Assembly: GCA_945860595.1 (NCBI GenBank)
Contig: CAMAQV010000024.1
Span: forward strand, 1 to 45,153
Length of the DNA stretch: 45,153 nucleotides
Reading direction: 5' to 3'
DNA from: Comamonas sp. lk
Lineage (GTDB): Bacteria > Pseudomonadota > Gammaproteobacteria > Burkholderiales > Burkholderiaceae_C
Shown: positions 1 through 8,253 of the stretch, in pieces
Numbering within the stretch: the stretch's first letter is position 1
Layout of the letters: each line of letters opens with the position of its first letter
Notes under the pieces: model-generated
Seen by the model: the letters and a program-made list of their open reading frames with translations, nothing else
Databases searched by the model: none
What the model was told of the DNA's origin: nothing
Position numbers and translations under genes: made by a program

Positions 1-348
1 GGCGACGTCTACAAGCAAAACGAGGTCGAGCAATCCACCTACAACTTCGAACACAGCGACACCGACTTTTTGTTCACCGCGTTCAGTGCGCACGAAAAGC
101 AGGCCAAGCACCTGATCACCGTGCCCTTGGCGCTACCCGCTTACGAGCAAGTTTTGAAAGCCGCGCACACCTTCAATCTGTTGGACGCGCGCGGCGCAAT
201 CAGCGTCACCGAACGCGCGGCCTACATGGGCCGCATCCGCAACCTGGCGCGGGGTGTGGCGCAGTGCTATTACGAGAGCCGCGAGCGCCTGGGCTTCCCC
301 ATGGCCCCGCCGGAATGGATCGCGCAGATGGCGAAGAAGGCGGCATGA
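1..348 (+). CDS. glyQ: Glycyl-tRNA synthetase alpha subunit, 3' end only
   Basis: Partial gene: the reading frame is open from the first base and stops with TGA at 346-348, giving about 115 C-terminal residues. The start reads [20 protein letters not shown], the highly conserved block of bacterial GlyQ, followed by the helical C-terminal part ([20 protein letters not shown]). GlyQ is the catalytic, glycine- and ATP-binding subunit of the alpha2beta2 class II glycyl-tRNA synthetase and works in the cytoplasm with GlyS. The next gene, glyS, starts inside the stop codon (ATGA overlap at 345-348), the usual translationally coupled arrangement. The N-terminal catalytic portion lies outside the window. 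Confidence 0.95.
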   Translation, partial: GDVYKQNEVEQSTYNFEHSDTDFLFTAFSAHEKQAKHLITVPLALPAYEQVLKAAHTFNLLDARGAISVTERAAYMGRIRNLARGVAQCYYESRERLGFPMAPPEWIAQMAKKAA

Positions 349-2546
349 GCATGGTTACCGAAAACCTGTTGCTTGAGTTGTTGGTGGAAGAGTTGCCGCC
401 CAAGGCGCTGCGCAATTTGGGCCGGGCTTTTGCAGCCGCGTTGGCTGACAGCCTGAAGGCACAAGGCTTGGCTGCGGCAGACGCGGTGGTTACCGATTAC
501 GCGTCGCCTCGCCGCTTGGCCGTGCATGTGACGCAGGTCAAATACCAGTCTGATGAAAAGTCCTCGCTGATAAAGCTGATGCCGGAGAAGGTTGCTTATT
601 CTGCTGATGGGCAACAAACCGCAGCACTCGAAAAAAGGTTAGGAAAAGAAGGTTACGTTTTCGACGATGGCGTTTTAAATCTGACTAAAGAGTTGGATGA
701 CAAAGGTGTCATGTGTGTTTGGCTAAAGAAGGTAGATCAAAGAGTCCCCCTTGAGGTGGCGCTTCAGCATGCATTGGGTATAGCGATCGTCAAATTGCCT
801 ATCCCCAAGGTCATGCAGTACCAGCTCGCCCGCGATTGCGAGCTGCCCGGTTGGAGCACAGTGAGCTTTGTGCGCCCGGCCCACGGACTTATTGCCTTGC
901 ATGGCGGCGCGGTGGTTCCGGTCACCGCCTTGGGCTTGCGTGCAGGCAACAGCACGCAAGGTCACCGCTTTGAGGCGCGTGTTTCCCCGGTGGTGATTTC
1001 GCATGCGGACTTTTATGCGCAAGCCCTGGTGGACGATGGCGCGGTGATTGCCAGCTTTGAAGATCGCAGCCGCGTGATAGTGCACGCTTTACGAGAAGAA
1101 GCGGCGCGCTTGGGTTGCCGCCTAGAAGTCGAAGTGCCGAACTTGACCGACGCCGAGGCCGAGGAAGTGTTGTTAGATAACGCACTTGTGCAGGAGGTGA
1201 CCGGCCTGGTCGAACGCCCCACGCTCATGGTGTGCAGCTTTGACGCCGAATTTTTGGAAGTGCCCCAAGAGTGCCTGATTCTGACCATGAAGGCGAATCA
1301 GAAGTACTTCCCCTTGCTGGACGCGGCGGGCAAACTGAGCAACCGGTTTTTGATCGTCAGCAACATCAATCCGCACGACCCGAGCGCCGTGATTGGTGGC
1401 AACGAGCGCGTGGTGCGCCCGCGTCTGGCCGACGCCCAGTTTTTCTACAACCAAGACCGCAAGCGAACGCTGGAGTCGCGTGTCGAGGGCTTGTCGAAAG
1501 TGGTGTATCACAACCAACTAGGCACGCAAGGGGATCGCATGCATCGGGTGTGTGCCATCGCTCGGAGTATCGCCACGGCGTTGGCCACGAACGGCTTTCA
1601 GCCGTATGCTAATGAGCCTGAGCCCTTTGTTACGCTTGTCGCCATCGCAGCGCGCTTGGCCAAAACCGACTTGCTGACCGATATGGTGGGCGAGTTTCCG
1701 GAACTGCAAGGCTCTATGGGCAACTACTATGCCCGCCACGATGGTTTGTCTACGGTAGTTGCCGATGCGATTGAAGACCACTACAAACCTCGCTTTGCTG
1801 GCGACAGCCTGCCGCGCAGCGATGTTGGTCTCGTGGTGGCGCTGGCCGACAAACTAGAAACCTTGGTCGGCATGTTCGGCATTGGTAATTTGCCCACGGG
1901 AGATAAAGATCCGTTCGCCCTGCGCCGCCATGCGCTGGGTGTGATTCGCATGCTGGTGGAGCGGGACTTGCCCTTGCGTCTTGTCGACTTGTTGCGCGAT
2001 GCCAACCCGGCTTTCGGCGCGCTGATCACGAACGCCAACGCGGCGCTGACGGACTTCGTGTTTGACCGCTTGGCTGGCAGCCTGCGCGACCAAGGCTACA
2101 GTGCACAGGAGGTCGACGCCGTGTTGGCCCTGCGTCCGCAGCGTCTGGGCGAAGTGCCCAAGCGCCTGGATGCCGTGCGCGCCTTCGCGGCCCTGCCTGA
2201 AAGCCCCGCGCTGGCCGCTGCCAACAAGCGCATCGCCAATATCCTCAAAAAGGCCGACGATGTGGACGCCCATGTCAGCCCGGGTTTGTTGCAGGATGAC
2301 GCCGAGAAGGCTTTGCACGCCGCCATGCACTCTGTACTGCCCCAGGCGCAGACGCTTTTCGAGGCCGGCGACTACGCCACCAGCCTGCAGGCGCTGGCCG
2401 TGCTGCGCGCGCCGGTGGATGCGTTTTTTGACGGCGTCATGGTCAACGCCGAGCAGCTCGACGTGCGGCTGAACCGCCTGGGCCTGCTCAAGACTTTGCA
2501 TCTGGCCATGAACCGCGTGGCGGATCTGTCCAAACTCGCAGCCTGA
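345..2546 (+). CDS. glyS: Glycyl-tRNA synthetase beta subunit
   Basis: 733 residues; E. coli GlyS is about 690. The start ATG at 345 overlaps the glyQ stop; a second ATG at 351 is an alternative. The N-terminus [19 protein letters not shown], the SPRRLA block, KLPIPKVM near residue 150, the QKYFPLLD and [13 protein letters not shown] blocks and YYARHDG near residue 462 are all family hallmarks. The C-terminal part is the DALR-like anticodon-binding region. GlyS binds tRNA-Gly and completes the enzyme with GlyQ. Odd feature: the stretch coding residues about 66-142 (roughly 540-770) is clearly AT-richer than the rest and full of A/T-ending codons, although the frame stays open and the flanking motifs are intact. 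This suggests a recombined or transferred segment. Confidence 0.96.
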   Translation: MSMVTENLLLELLVEELPPKALRNLGRAFAAALADSLKAQGLAAADAVVTDYASPRRLAVHVTQVKYQSDEKSSLIKLMPEKVAYSADGQQTAALEKRLGKEGYVFDDGVLNLTKELDDKGVMCVWLKKVDQRVPLEVALQHALGIAIVKLPIPKVMQYQLARDCELPGWSTVSFVRPAHGLIALHGGAVVPVTALGLRAGNSTQGHRFEARVSPVVISHADFYAQALVDDGAVIASFEDRSRVIVHALREEAARLGCRLEVEVPNLTDAEAEEVLLDNALVQEVTGLVERPTLMVCSFDAEFLEVPQECLILTMKANQKYFPLLDAAGKLSNRFLIVSNINPHDPSAVIGGNERVVRPRLADAQFFYNQDRKRTLESRVEGLSKVVYHNQLGTQGDRMHRVCAIARSIATALATNGFQPYANEPEPFVTLVAIAARLAKTDLLTDMVGEFPELQGSMGNYYARHDGLSTVVADAIEDHYKPRFAGDSLPRSDVGLVVALADKLETLVGMFGIGNLPTGDKDPFALRRHALGVIRMLVERDLPLRLVDLLRDANPAFGALITNANAALTDFVFDRLAGSLRDQGYSAQEVDAVLALRPQRLGEVPKRLDAVRAFAALPESPALAAANKRIANILKKADDVDAHVSPGLLQDDAEKALHAAMHSVLPQAQTLFEAGDYATSLQALAVLRAPVDAFFDGVMVNAEQLDVRLNRLGLLKTLHLAMNRVADLSKLAA

Positions 2547-2562
2547 CCGCGCCGGGGTAGCC

Positions 2563-3114
2563 ATGAAACTCATCATCCTCGACCGCGATGGCACCATCAA
2601 CGAAGACCGCGACGACTACGTCAAGTCGCCCGCCGAATGGCTCCCGCTACCGGGCGCGCTGGAGGCGATTGCCCGCCTCAATCAGGCCGGATGGCATGTG
2701 GCGGTGGCCTCCAACCAGAGCGGCATCGCGCGCGGCTTGTTTGACATGGAAACCTTGAACGCCATGCACAGCAAGATGCACAGCCAGCTGGCCACCGTTG
2801 GCGGGCGTGTGGACGCGGTCTTCTTTTGTCCGCATGCCCCCGCTGACGCGTGTGACTGCCGCAAACCGGCACCGGGTTTGTTTCGCCGCATCGGCGAGCG
2901 CTACGGGATCGATTTGCGCGGAGTTCCCGCCGTCGGCGATACGGCGCGTGACGCGGTGGCGGCGCTGGCTGCGGGTTGCGAGCCCCATGTGGTGCGCACT
3001 GGAAAATCCCAAGACCTTGCCGAAGGCGCTTTGCCGCTTGGCTGCCCGCCGGGGTGCAAGTCGCATGCCGACCTGGCGGCTTTTGTCGACACGCTGATTG
3101 GCCGTGGCGTATAA
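2563..3114 (+). CDS. gmhB: D-glycero-beta-D-manno-heptose 1,7-bisphosphate 7-phosphatase
   Basis: 183 residues, a HAD subfamily IIIA phosphatase. The nucleophile motif is LDRDGTIN with D7 and D9. SNQSG (residues 50-54), RKP (100-102) and GDTARD (125-130) supply the other HAD motifs. C89, H91, C97 and C99 form the zinc-binding loop that distinguishes GmhB from other HAD phosphatases. It removes the C7 phosphate of heptose bisphosphate in the cytoplasm during ADP-heptose synthesis for the LPS inner core. It lies 16 bases after glyS and 24 bases before the acyltransferase gene, consistent with one envelope-related operon. A histidinol-phosphate phosphatase is the main alternative, but the lone GmhB-type architecture favours the heptose enzyme. 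Confidence 0.9.
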   Translation: MKLIILDRDGTINEDRDDYVKSPAEWLPLPGALEAIARLNQAGWHVAVASNQSGIARGLFDMETLNAMHSKMHSQLATVGGRVDAVFFCPHAPADACDCRKPAPGLFRRIGERYGIDLRGVPAVGDTARDAVAALAAGCEPHVVRTGKSQDLAEGALPLGCPPGCKSHADLAAFVDTLIGRGV

Positions 3115-3138
3115 GCGCTTGCGCCGCACCGAACCTGT

Positions 3139-3891
3139 ATGAACTTGCTGCGCTCGCTGCTGCATGCTCTGTGGATGCTGGTGACGGTCGTGCCTTGGGG
3201 CTTATTGATGCTGCTGGTGTCCACCCGGGTACGCGGCGTGCGCCTGTACTGGATGGCGGTGCGCTGGCTGCGCTGGGCGGTGGATGGCGCGCGGGTGATT
3301 CTGGGCATTCAAGTGCAGGTGCTGGGTGCCGAGCACCTGCCCACCGGCCACGGCCAGGGCGCGGTGCTGCTGGTCAAGCACCAGTCTACGCTGGAGACTT
3401 TTTTACTGCCCACCCTGATGCCGCGCCCGCTGGCCTATGTATTCAAAAAAGAGCTGCTCTACATCCCCTTTTTCGGCTGGGCCATGGGGCGCTTGGACAT
3501 GATTCATATCGACCGTGCCTTGCGTGCCAAGGCCTTTTCCAAAGTGGTCTCGCAGGGCCAGGAATTGCTGGCCCGTGGCATCTGGGTGATCATGTTCCCG
3601 GAGGGTACGCGCATACCGCGCGGCGAGCGGGGTGTCTACAAAGTGGGTGGCACCAAATTGGCCGTGCAGACCGGTGCTGCGGTGGTTCCGGTGGCGGTTA
3701 ATACGGCGATGGTGTGGCCGCGCAAAGCCTTTATCAAAAGGCCGGGGCTGGTTACGGTGTCGATTGGTAAACCGATTCCCAGCCAGGGTCGACGTGCCGA
3801 CGAGCTGATGGCCGAAGTCGAGGCCTGGATCGAAGCCGAAATGCACCGACTGGATCCGCAGGCCTACGCGGCCTCAGACCGCAAGCCCTAG
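3139..3891 (+). CDS. 1-acyl-sn-glycerol-3-phosphate acyltransferase family protein (PlsC-like)
   Basis: 250 residues. A hydrophobic N-terminal segment (about residues 3-28) would anchor it in the inner membrane. The acyltransferase motif I is KHQSTLE (H81 to E86), with glutamate where most PlsC proteins have aspartate (HX4E instead of HX4D). FPEGTR at 153-158 is motif III, followed by the VGGTKLAVQTGAAVVPVAVN block. The family transfers an acyl group to lysophosphatidic acid in phospholipid synthesis. The HX4E form is familiar from Burkholderiales homologues, so the enzyme is probably active. Its place after gmhB suits envelope lipid synthesis. The exact acceptor is not determinable. Confidence 0.87.
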   Translation: MNLLRSLLHALWMLVTVVPWGLLMLLVSTRVRGVRLYWMAVRWLRWAVDGARVILGIQVQVLGAEHLPTGHGQGAVLLVKHQSTLETFLLPTLMPRPLAYVFKKELLYIPFFGWAMGRLDMIHIDRALRAKAFSKVVSQGQELLARGIWVIMFPEGTRIPRGERGVYKVGGTKLAVQTGAAVVPVAVNTAMVWPRKAFIKRPGLVTVSIGKPIPSQGRRADELMAEVEAWIEAEMHRLDPQAYAASDRKP

Positions 3892-3902
3892 GAGCCCGCG
3901 CC

Positions 3903-4763
3903 GTGCACCGTTTGCTGCGCTACACGCTGGATTTGTTTGCTGCCGCCCCAGGCGCCGCGCCGTTGGAGCCGCCCTTGCCCGCCTTACCGCCTTTGACCGG
4001 TAGGGCTGACCCATCCCTGCCCCCTGTTTTTTTCCATCCGAAAGCTTCGCGTGAGGCGCTGTGCGAGGGCATGCTCGTGCGCTATGCCTTTGCCCGCTCG
4101 CGCCGCCGCACCATCGGTTTTCAGGTTGGCCCCCAGGGCTTAAGCGTGCGTGCGCCCTTGCGCACCCCTTTGTACGTGGTGGACGCGGCGCTGCAAAAAA
4201 AAGCGGCCTGGATCGTTCGCAAATTGCACGAAGTGCTAACCCGCCCGCATCCGCAGCATGCGCCGGCTATGCGCTGGGCGGACGGCATGGAGTTGCCCTA
4301 CCTGGGCCGCACCATCATGCTGCGGCTGGATCGGCGTCAACCCCGCAGTATGGCCTCGGGCTGGGACGCGGCGGGCGACACCTTGTGGCTGCCGCTGGGC
4401 AGTGATGCCACGCCTGCGCAGTTGCAGCGCGCCATGCAGCGCTGGATGCAGGAGCAGGCGTTGACCCTGTTCCAGCAGCGCCTGGCGCATTTCGCCCCAC
4501 TGCTGGGTGTGCGCTGGAGCAGCCTTCGCCTGAGCAACGCCCGTACCCGCTGGGGCAGCGCCAAATCCGACGGAACGGTACGCCTGCATTGGCGCTTGTT
4601 GCAGTTCCGCCCGGAGGTGATTGACTACGTGGTGGCGCATGAACTCAGCCATTTGCGGGTCATGGACCACAGTCCGGCTTTTTGGGCGACGGTGGAATCC
4701 GTGGTGCCGGCGTACGCCGCGCTGCGCCGCGAGCTCAAGCAGGAACGTCTACCGGCGTGGTGA
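3903..4763 (+). CDS. YgjP-like M48-type zinc metallopeptidase domain protein (DUF45)
   Basis: 286 residues with a GTG start at 3903, supported by an AGGAG sequence overlapping the preceding stop; an internal ATG at 4071 is possible. The zinc motif is HELSH (H246, E247, H250) with a third ligand candidate H256 in the MDHSPAFW block, and RTRWGS at 214-219 is the conserved DUF45 motif. The first 45 residues are rich in proline and alanine and look like an unstructured extension. YgjP relatives are small cytoplasmic metalloproteins of poorly defined role. The 3' end overlaps the convergent metallo-hydrolase gene by 29 bases. Confidence 0.85.
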   Translation: MHRLLRYTLDLFAAAPGAAPLEPPLPALPPLTGRADPSLPPVFFHPKASREALCEGMLVRYAFARSRRRTIGFQVGPQGLSVRAPLRTPLYVVDAALQKKAAWIVRKLHEVLTRPHPQHAPAMRWADGMELPYLGRTIMLRLDRRQPRSMASGWDAAGDTLWLPLGSDATPAQLQRAMQRWMQEQALTLFQQRLAHFAPLLGVRWSSLRLSNARTRWGSAKSDGTVRLHWRLLQFRPEVIDYVVAHELSHLRVMDHSPAFWATVESVVPAYAALRRELKQERLPAW

Positions 4764-5765
4764 AGCGGTAAATGCCGTCCGGTTCGCGTGTGCGTTGCAC
4801 CTGCCCCTGAAACCACAGCCAGTGCAAATGGGCCACCGCCTCGCCCATCGCAAACGTGGTCTGGTGGAAATCCAGTGTGCGTTTGAACAGCACCGGTAAC
4901 ACGTCAAATGCGCTGCGCGGTGCGGCGCTGCAGGCGGTGTGCACCTCGTCCAGGCGCGCCGCATGGTGGGCTTGCAGCTGGTCGATGCGAGTGTGCAAGC
5001 CGGTGAACGGTTTGCCATGTGACGGCAGGATCAATGTGTTTGCGGGTAGTGCGCGGAATTTCTCAATCGATGCCAAAAACAAGGCCAGCGCATCGGCCTC
5101 CGGTTCCTGGGGATACACGCTGACATTGGTCGATATCCGCGGCAACACCATGTCACCGCTGATTAGCACGCCGGTGGCCGCGCAGTACAAGGCCAGGTGT
5201 TCCGGCGCATGGCCAAAGCCGCTGATGCAGCGCCAATCGCGCCCGCCAATGCGCAGGTGGGTGTCGTTTTGCATGCGGCGGTAGCTGGGCGGCAGCCGGG
5301 GAACCAGGTTGCGAAAAAAGCCACTGCGCGCCCGGATGCGGGCGATGTCTGTGGGGTCGTTCCAGCCATGGGCCTGCATGAAATCGGCCGACAGCGCGCC
5401 GCTCAGAGCTGCGTCCTCCTCGCACGCGTTGCGGGCGACCGCATAGTCGGTGGCGCTAACCCAGAGGCTGACCTGCCAGCGCGCGCACAGCCAATGCGCC
5501 AGCCCGATGTGGTCCGGGTGCATGTGGGTGACGATCACGCGCAGCACCGGCAGACCCTCCAGTTCCTGCGCAAACAGCAGTCCACAATGCTCCAGCCGGC
5601 GCGGCCGTCAACCTCGTCCCGCAGCAGCCACAGGTTGATGTGGTCCAGCGCGAAGGGCAGTCCCATGCGGATCCATTTCACGCCGGGGGCAATCACGATG
5701 CAACGGCCTGCAGGTGGTAGCGTGTCGGCAAGCGGGTAGTGGAGTTGGGCTTCCTGGGCGTTCAT
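4735..5765 (-). pseudogene. Metallo-beta-lactamase-fold hydrolase, interrupted by a frameshift
   Basis: Two minus-strand reading frames together make one MBL-fold protein. The 5' part (ATG at 5763-5765) encodes MNAQEAQLHYPLADTLPP through ALDHINLWLLRDEVDGRAGW and then falls out of frame. The 3' part carries THMHPDHIG (the HxHxDH zinc motif), GHAPEHLALY and LPSHGKPF and ends with TGA at 4735-4737. The break lies at about 5573-5585, just after the codons for IVD. Family members continue there as a short DCGL-type strand, so the simplest repair is restoring about four bases (a CGGC-like unit), or one base by frame. All other family features are intact, so this is either a recent inactivation or a sequence error. 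Family members are hydrolases of thioester, lactone or similar bonds. The gene diverges from liuR behind a shared control region, suggesting membership of the LiuR regulon. Confidence 0.75.
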
Positions 5766-5791
5766 GGCGGGGGCGGACTTGCGGGTGATGG

Positions 5792-5822
5792 TTCATAATT
5801 GACGTTTACGTCAACGTCAATT
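5792..5822 (-). promoter_or_regulatory. Divergent promoter with MerR-type palindrome in the spacer (probable LiuR operator)
   Basis: On the minus strand a -35 TTGACG (5820-5815) and a -10 TATGAA (5797-5792) are 17 bases apart. The spacer TTGACGTAAACGTCAAT is almost entirely a 7+7 bp perfect inverted repeat (TTGACGT / ACGTCAA, 5799-5814). A third half-site, ACGTCAA at 5814-5820, overlaps it. MerR-family regulators bind palindromes placed between -35 and -10, so this fits control by the adjacent MerR gene. It fires towards the metallo-hydrolase gene about 27 bases away. An equally good rightward promoter for liuR was not found. Confidence 0.65.
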
Positions 5823-5919
5823 GATTTGGGCATTGTAGGCGGCGACCTTTGCCACCCATGCGTCCCGGCTGGCGGTATGCGGCATGTGACTTTTTCGACC
5901 CCATGGGGACCGTTTATTT

Positions 5920-6369
5920 ATGACTTACAGCATCAGCGATCTGGCCCGTGAGTTTGACCTCACAACCCGCGCCATCCGGTTTTACGAAGACTTAGGGCTG
6001 CTGCAGCCCGCCCGCACGGGCCCGCTGGGGCGCAGCCGGGTCTATAGCGCCCGCGACCGCACCCGTTTGAAGCTGACCCTGCGCGCCAAGCGCCTGGGCC
6101 TGAGCCTGACGGAGGCCAAAGACATCATCGACACCTATGACAGTCCGCGTGATACCGGCGCGCAGCTGCTGAAATTTTTGGATGTGCTGGAACGCCACCG
6201 CACCCAAGTCGAGGCGCAACTGGCCGATTTGCAAGCCAATCTGGACGAAATCAAGACCCACCAACGCGAAGCCCGCGCGCTATTGGCCCGTATCGAAACG
6301 CCAAGGCCCAAGGCTCCTGCCAAACCGGCGCTCAAAGCGCTGGCGCGCAGGCCTGGAGTTGCCGCATGA
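5920..6369 (+). CDS. liuR: MerR-family regulator, probable LiuR of leucine/isovalerate catabolism
   Basis: 149 residues. Residues 3-70 form the winged-helix MerR DNA-binding domain ([20 protein letters not shown], then YEDLGLL and RLGLSL). Residues about 85-130 form the long dimerising coiled coil. The C-terminal tail is short, alanine- and proline-rich and lacks the cysteines of metal-sensing MerR proteins, which argues for an organic or CoA-type effector. GGGGA at 5905-5909 may serve as ribosome binding site. Its stop overlaps the start of the isovaleryl-CoA dehydrogenase gene (ATGA), the classic liuR-liuA arrangement. The palindrome at 5799-5814 is a plausible target. Confidence 0.85.
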   Translation: MTYSISDLAREFDLTTRAIRFYEDLGLLQPARTGPLGRSRVYSARDRTRLKLTLRAKRLGLSLTEAKDIIDTYDSPRDTGAQLLKFLDVLERHRTQVEAQLADLQANLDEIKTHQREARALLARIETPRPKAPAKPALKALARRPGVAA

Positions 6370-7544
6370 GCCTGCCCGGCCTGAACTTCCAACTCGGCGA
6401 AGACATTGATGCCTTGCGCGCGGCCGTACACGCTTTCGCCCAGGCTGAAATTGCACCCCGCGCAGCAGTGATCGACCGCGATGACCAGTTCCCTATGGAC
6501 TTGTGGCCCAAGCTGGGTGCCATGGGTCTGCTGGGCATCACGGTGGAAGAGGAATATGGTGGCGCCCACATGGGCTATTTGGCGCACATGGTGGCCATGG
6601 AAGAGATCTCCCGCGCCAGCGCCAGCGTGGCCCTCAGCTATGGTGCGCACAGCAATTTGTGCGTCAACCAAATCCGCCGCAATGGCAGTGCGACGCAGCG
6701 CAGCCGCTACCTGCCCAAGTTGATCAGCGGCGAGCATATCGGCGCGCTGGCCATGAGCGAGCCGGGCGCGGGCAGCGACGTGCTGAGTATGACGCTGCGC
6801 GCCGACGACAAGGGCGGCTACTTTGTGCTGAACGGCAGCAAGATGTGGATCACCAACGGCCCCGACGCCGATGTACTGGTGGTCTACGCCAAGACCGCGC
6901 CGGAGCTGGGCGGCCGTGGTGTCACGGCGTTTCTGATTGAGAAGGGCATGCCGGGCTTTAGCGTGGCGCAGAAGCTGGACAAACTGGGCATGCGCGGCAG
7001 TTCCACCGGCGAGCTGCTGTTCCAGAACGTCGAGGTGTCGCAGGAGAACGTGCTGGGCGGCGTCAACAACGGGGCACGGGTTTTGATGAGCGGGCTGGAT
7101 TACGAGCGTGCCGTGCTCGCGGGCGGGCCGCTGGGCATCATGCAGGCGGTCATGGACAACGTGATTCCCTATGTGCACGAGCGCAAACAGTTTGGCCAGA
7201 GCATTGGCGAATTCCAGCTCATCCAGGGTAAGCTGGCCGATATGTACACCGTGCTGCAGGCCGGACGCGCCTTTGCGTACACGGTTGCCAAGAACTTGGA
7301 TTTGCTCGGAATCCAGCACGTGCGCCAGGTTCGCAAAGACTGCGCCAGCGTGATTCTGTGGACCGCCGAAAAGGCGACTTGGATGGCGGGCGAGGGCGTG
7401 CAGATATTCGGCGGCAACGGCTACATCAACGACTACCCTTTGGGGCGTTTGTGGCGTGACGCCAAACTCTATGAAATTGGCGCGGGCACCAGCGAAATAC
7501 GCCGCATGCTGATCGGCCGCGAACTGTTTAACGAAACCATGTAA
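6366..7544 (+). CDS. ivd: Isovaleryl-CoA dehydrogenase
   Basis: 392 residues, a cytoplasmic FAD flavoprotein oxidising isovaleryl-CoA to 3-methylcrotonyl-CoA in leucine degradation. Visible motifs are SEPGAGSD (131-138, FAD/substrate binding), WITN (161-164), [12 protein letters not shown] and the C-terminal [20 protein letters not shown] plus [13 protein letters not shown]247 in [19 protein letters not shown] sits where isovaleryl-CoA dehydrogenases carry their catalytic base, whereas other acyl-CoA dehydrogenases use a glutamate nearer the C-terminus. Here that later site is a glycine (YEIGAG). This makes the specific call much stronger than a generic family call. Also known as liuA. Translationally coupled to liuR. 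Confidence 0.95.
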   Translation: MSLPGLNFQLGEDIDALRAAVHAFAQAEIAPRAAVIDRDDQFPMDLWPKLGAMGLLGITVEEEYGGAHMGYLAHMVAMEEISRASASVALSYGAHSNLCVNQIRRNGSATQRSRYLPKLISGEHIGALAMSEPGAGSDVLSMTLRADDKGGYFVLNGSKMWITNGPDADVLVVYAKTAPELGGRGVTAFLIEKGMPGFSVAQKLDKLGMRGSSTGELLFQNVEVSQENVLGGVNNGARVLMSGLDYERAVLAGGPLGIMQAVMDNVIPYVHERKQFGQSIGEFQLIQGKLADMYTVLQAGRAFAYTVAKNLDLLGIQHVRQVRKDCASVILWTAEKATWMAGEGVQIFGGNGYINDYPLGRLWRDAKLYEIGAGTSEIRRMLIGRELFNETM

Positions 7545-7553
7545 GAACTTGTA

Positions 7554-8234
7554 ATGAATATGTCCAAAGAACTCAGCGAACTTTTTGACCGTAACCGCGA
7601 ATGGGCCACCCAAGTCGAGGCCGCGCGCCCCGGCTTTTTCACCGGCCTGCGCAACCAGCAAAAGCCCCGCTATATGTGGCTGGGCTGCGCCGACAGCCGG
7701 GTGCCTGCCAACGAGCTGGTGGACCTGCTGCCCGGTGAATTGTTCGTTCACCGCAACGTCGCCAATCTATTGGTGCACTCCGACCTGAACGCCCTGAGCG
7801 TGATCCAGTACGCGGTCGATGTGCTGGGCGTGCAGCACATCATCGTGGTGGGGCACAGCAACTGCGGCGGTATTCGCGCGGCCATGACCAACCAACGCGC
7901 CGGGCTGGTCGACAACTGGCTGCGCCATGTGCAAGATGTGCGCGACTTGCAGGAAGAATTTTTGAACGGCTTGCACGAGAGCCTGCGCGTCGATGCGCTG
8001 GTGGAGCTCAACGTACTGGAGCAGGCGCGCAACGTCTGTCGGACCACCGTCGTCACCGACGCCTGGCAGCGTGGCCAGACCGTGGTGGTACACGGTTGGG
8101 TCTACGGGCTGGAAAACGGCTTGCTGCAGGACATGCGCATTACCGTCGCCAACAGCGACGAAATGTCCGGTGCATATGCGCTGGCCTTGCAGGCTTTGCA
8201 CCAGCGCTGGATTGCGCGCAGCCGCGCGCTCTAA
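7554..8234 (+). CDS. can: Beta-class carbonic anhydrase
   Basis: 226 residues from ATG 7554; ATG 7560 is equally possible and matches relatives well. Zinc ligands C45 and D47 with R49 sit in GCADSRVP, and H101 and C104 in GHSNCGG; the [13 protein letters not shown] block is typical of the E. coli Can group. It interconverts CO2 and bicarbonate in the cytoplasm. Its place ten bases after ivd, in a cluster that also encodes a biotin-dependent methylcrotonyl-CoA carboxylase, suggests it supplies bicarbonate to that enzyme. The functional link is inferred from position. Confidence 0.94.
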   Translation: MNMSKELSELFDRNREWATQVEAARPGFFTGLRNQQKPRYMWLGCADSRVPANELVDLLPGELFVHRNVANLLVHSDLNALSVIQYAVDVLGVQHIIVVGHSNCGGIRAAMTNQRAGLVDNWLRHVQDVRDLQEEFLNGLHESLRVDALVELNVLEQARNVCRTTVVTDAWQRGQTVVVHGWVYGLENGLLQDMRITVANSDEMSGAYALALQALHQRWIARSRAL

Positions 8235-8253
8235 GCACCAGGAGTGCGCGGCT

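Noticed and set aside
3379..3396. HX4E instead of HX4D in the PlsC-like protein as evidence of inactivation
   Set aside because: The same glutamate form is familiar from related beta-proteobacterial acyltransferases and the other motifs are intact, so it is more likely a family variant.
6135..7751. 538-codon minus-strand open frame across liuR, ivd and can
   Set aside because: It spans three well-supported genes on the other strand and has low-complexity shadow composition.
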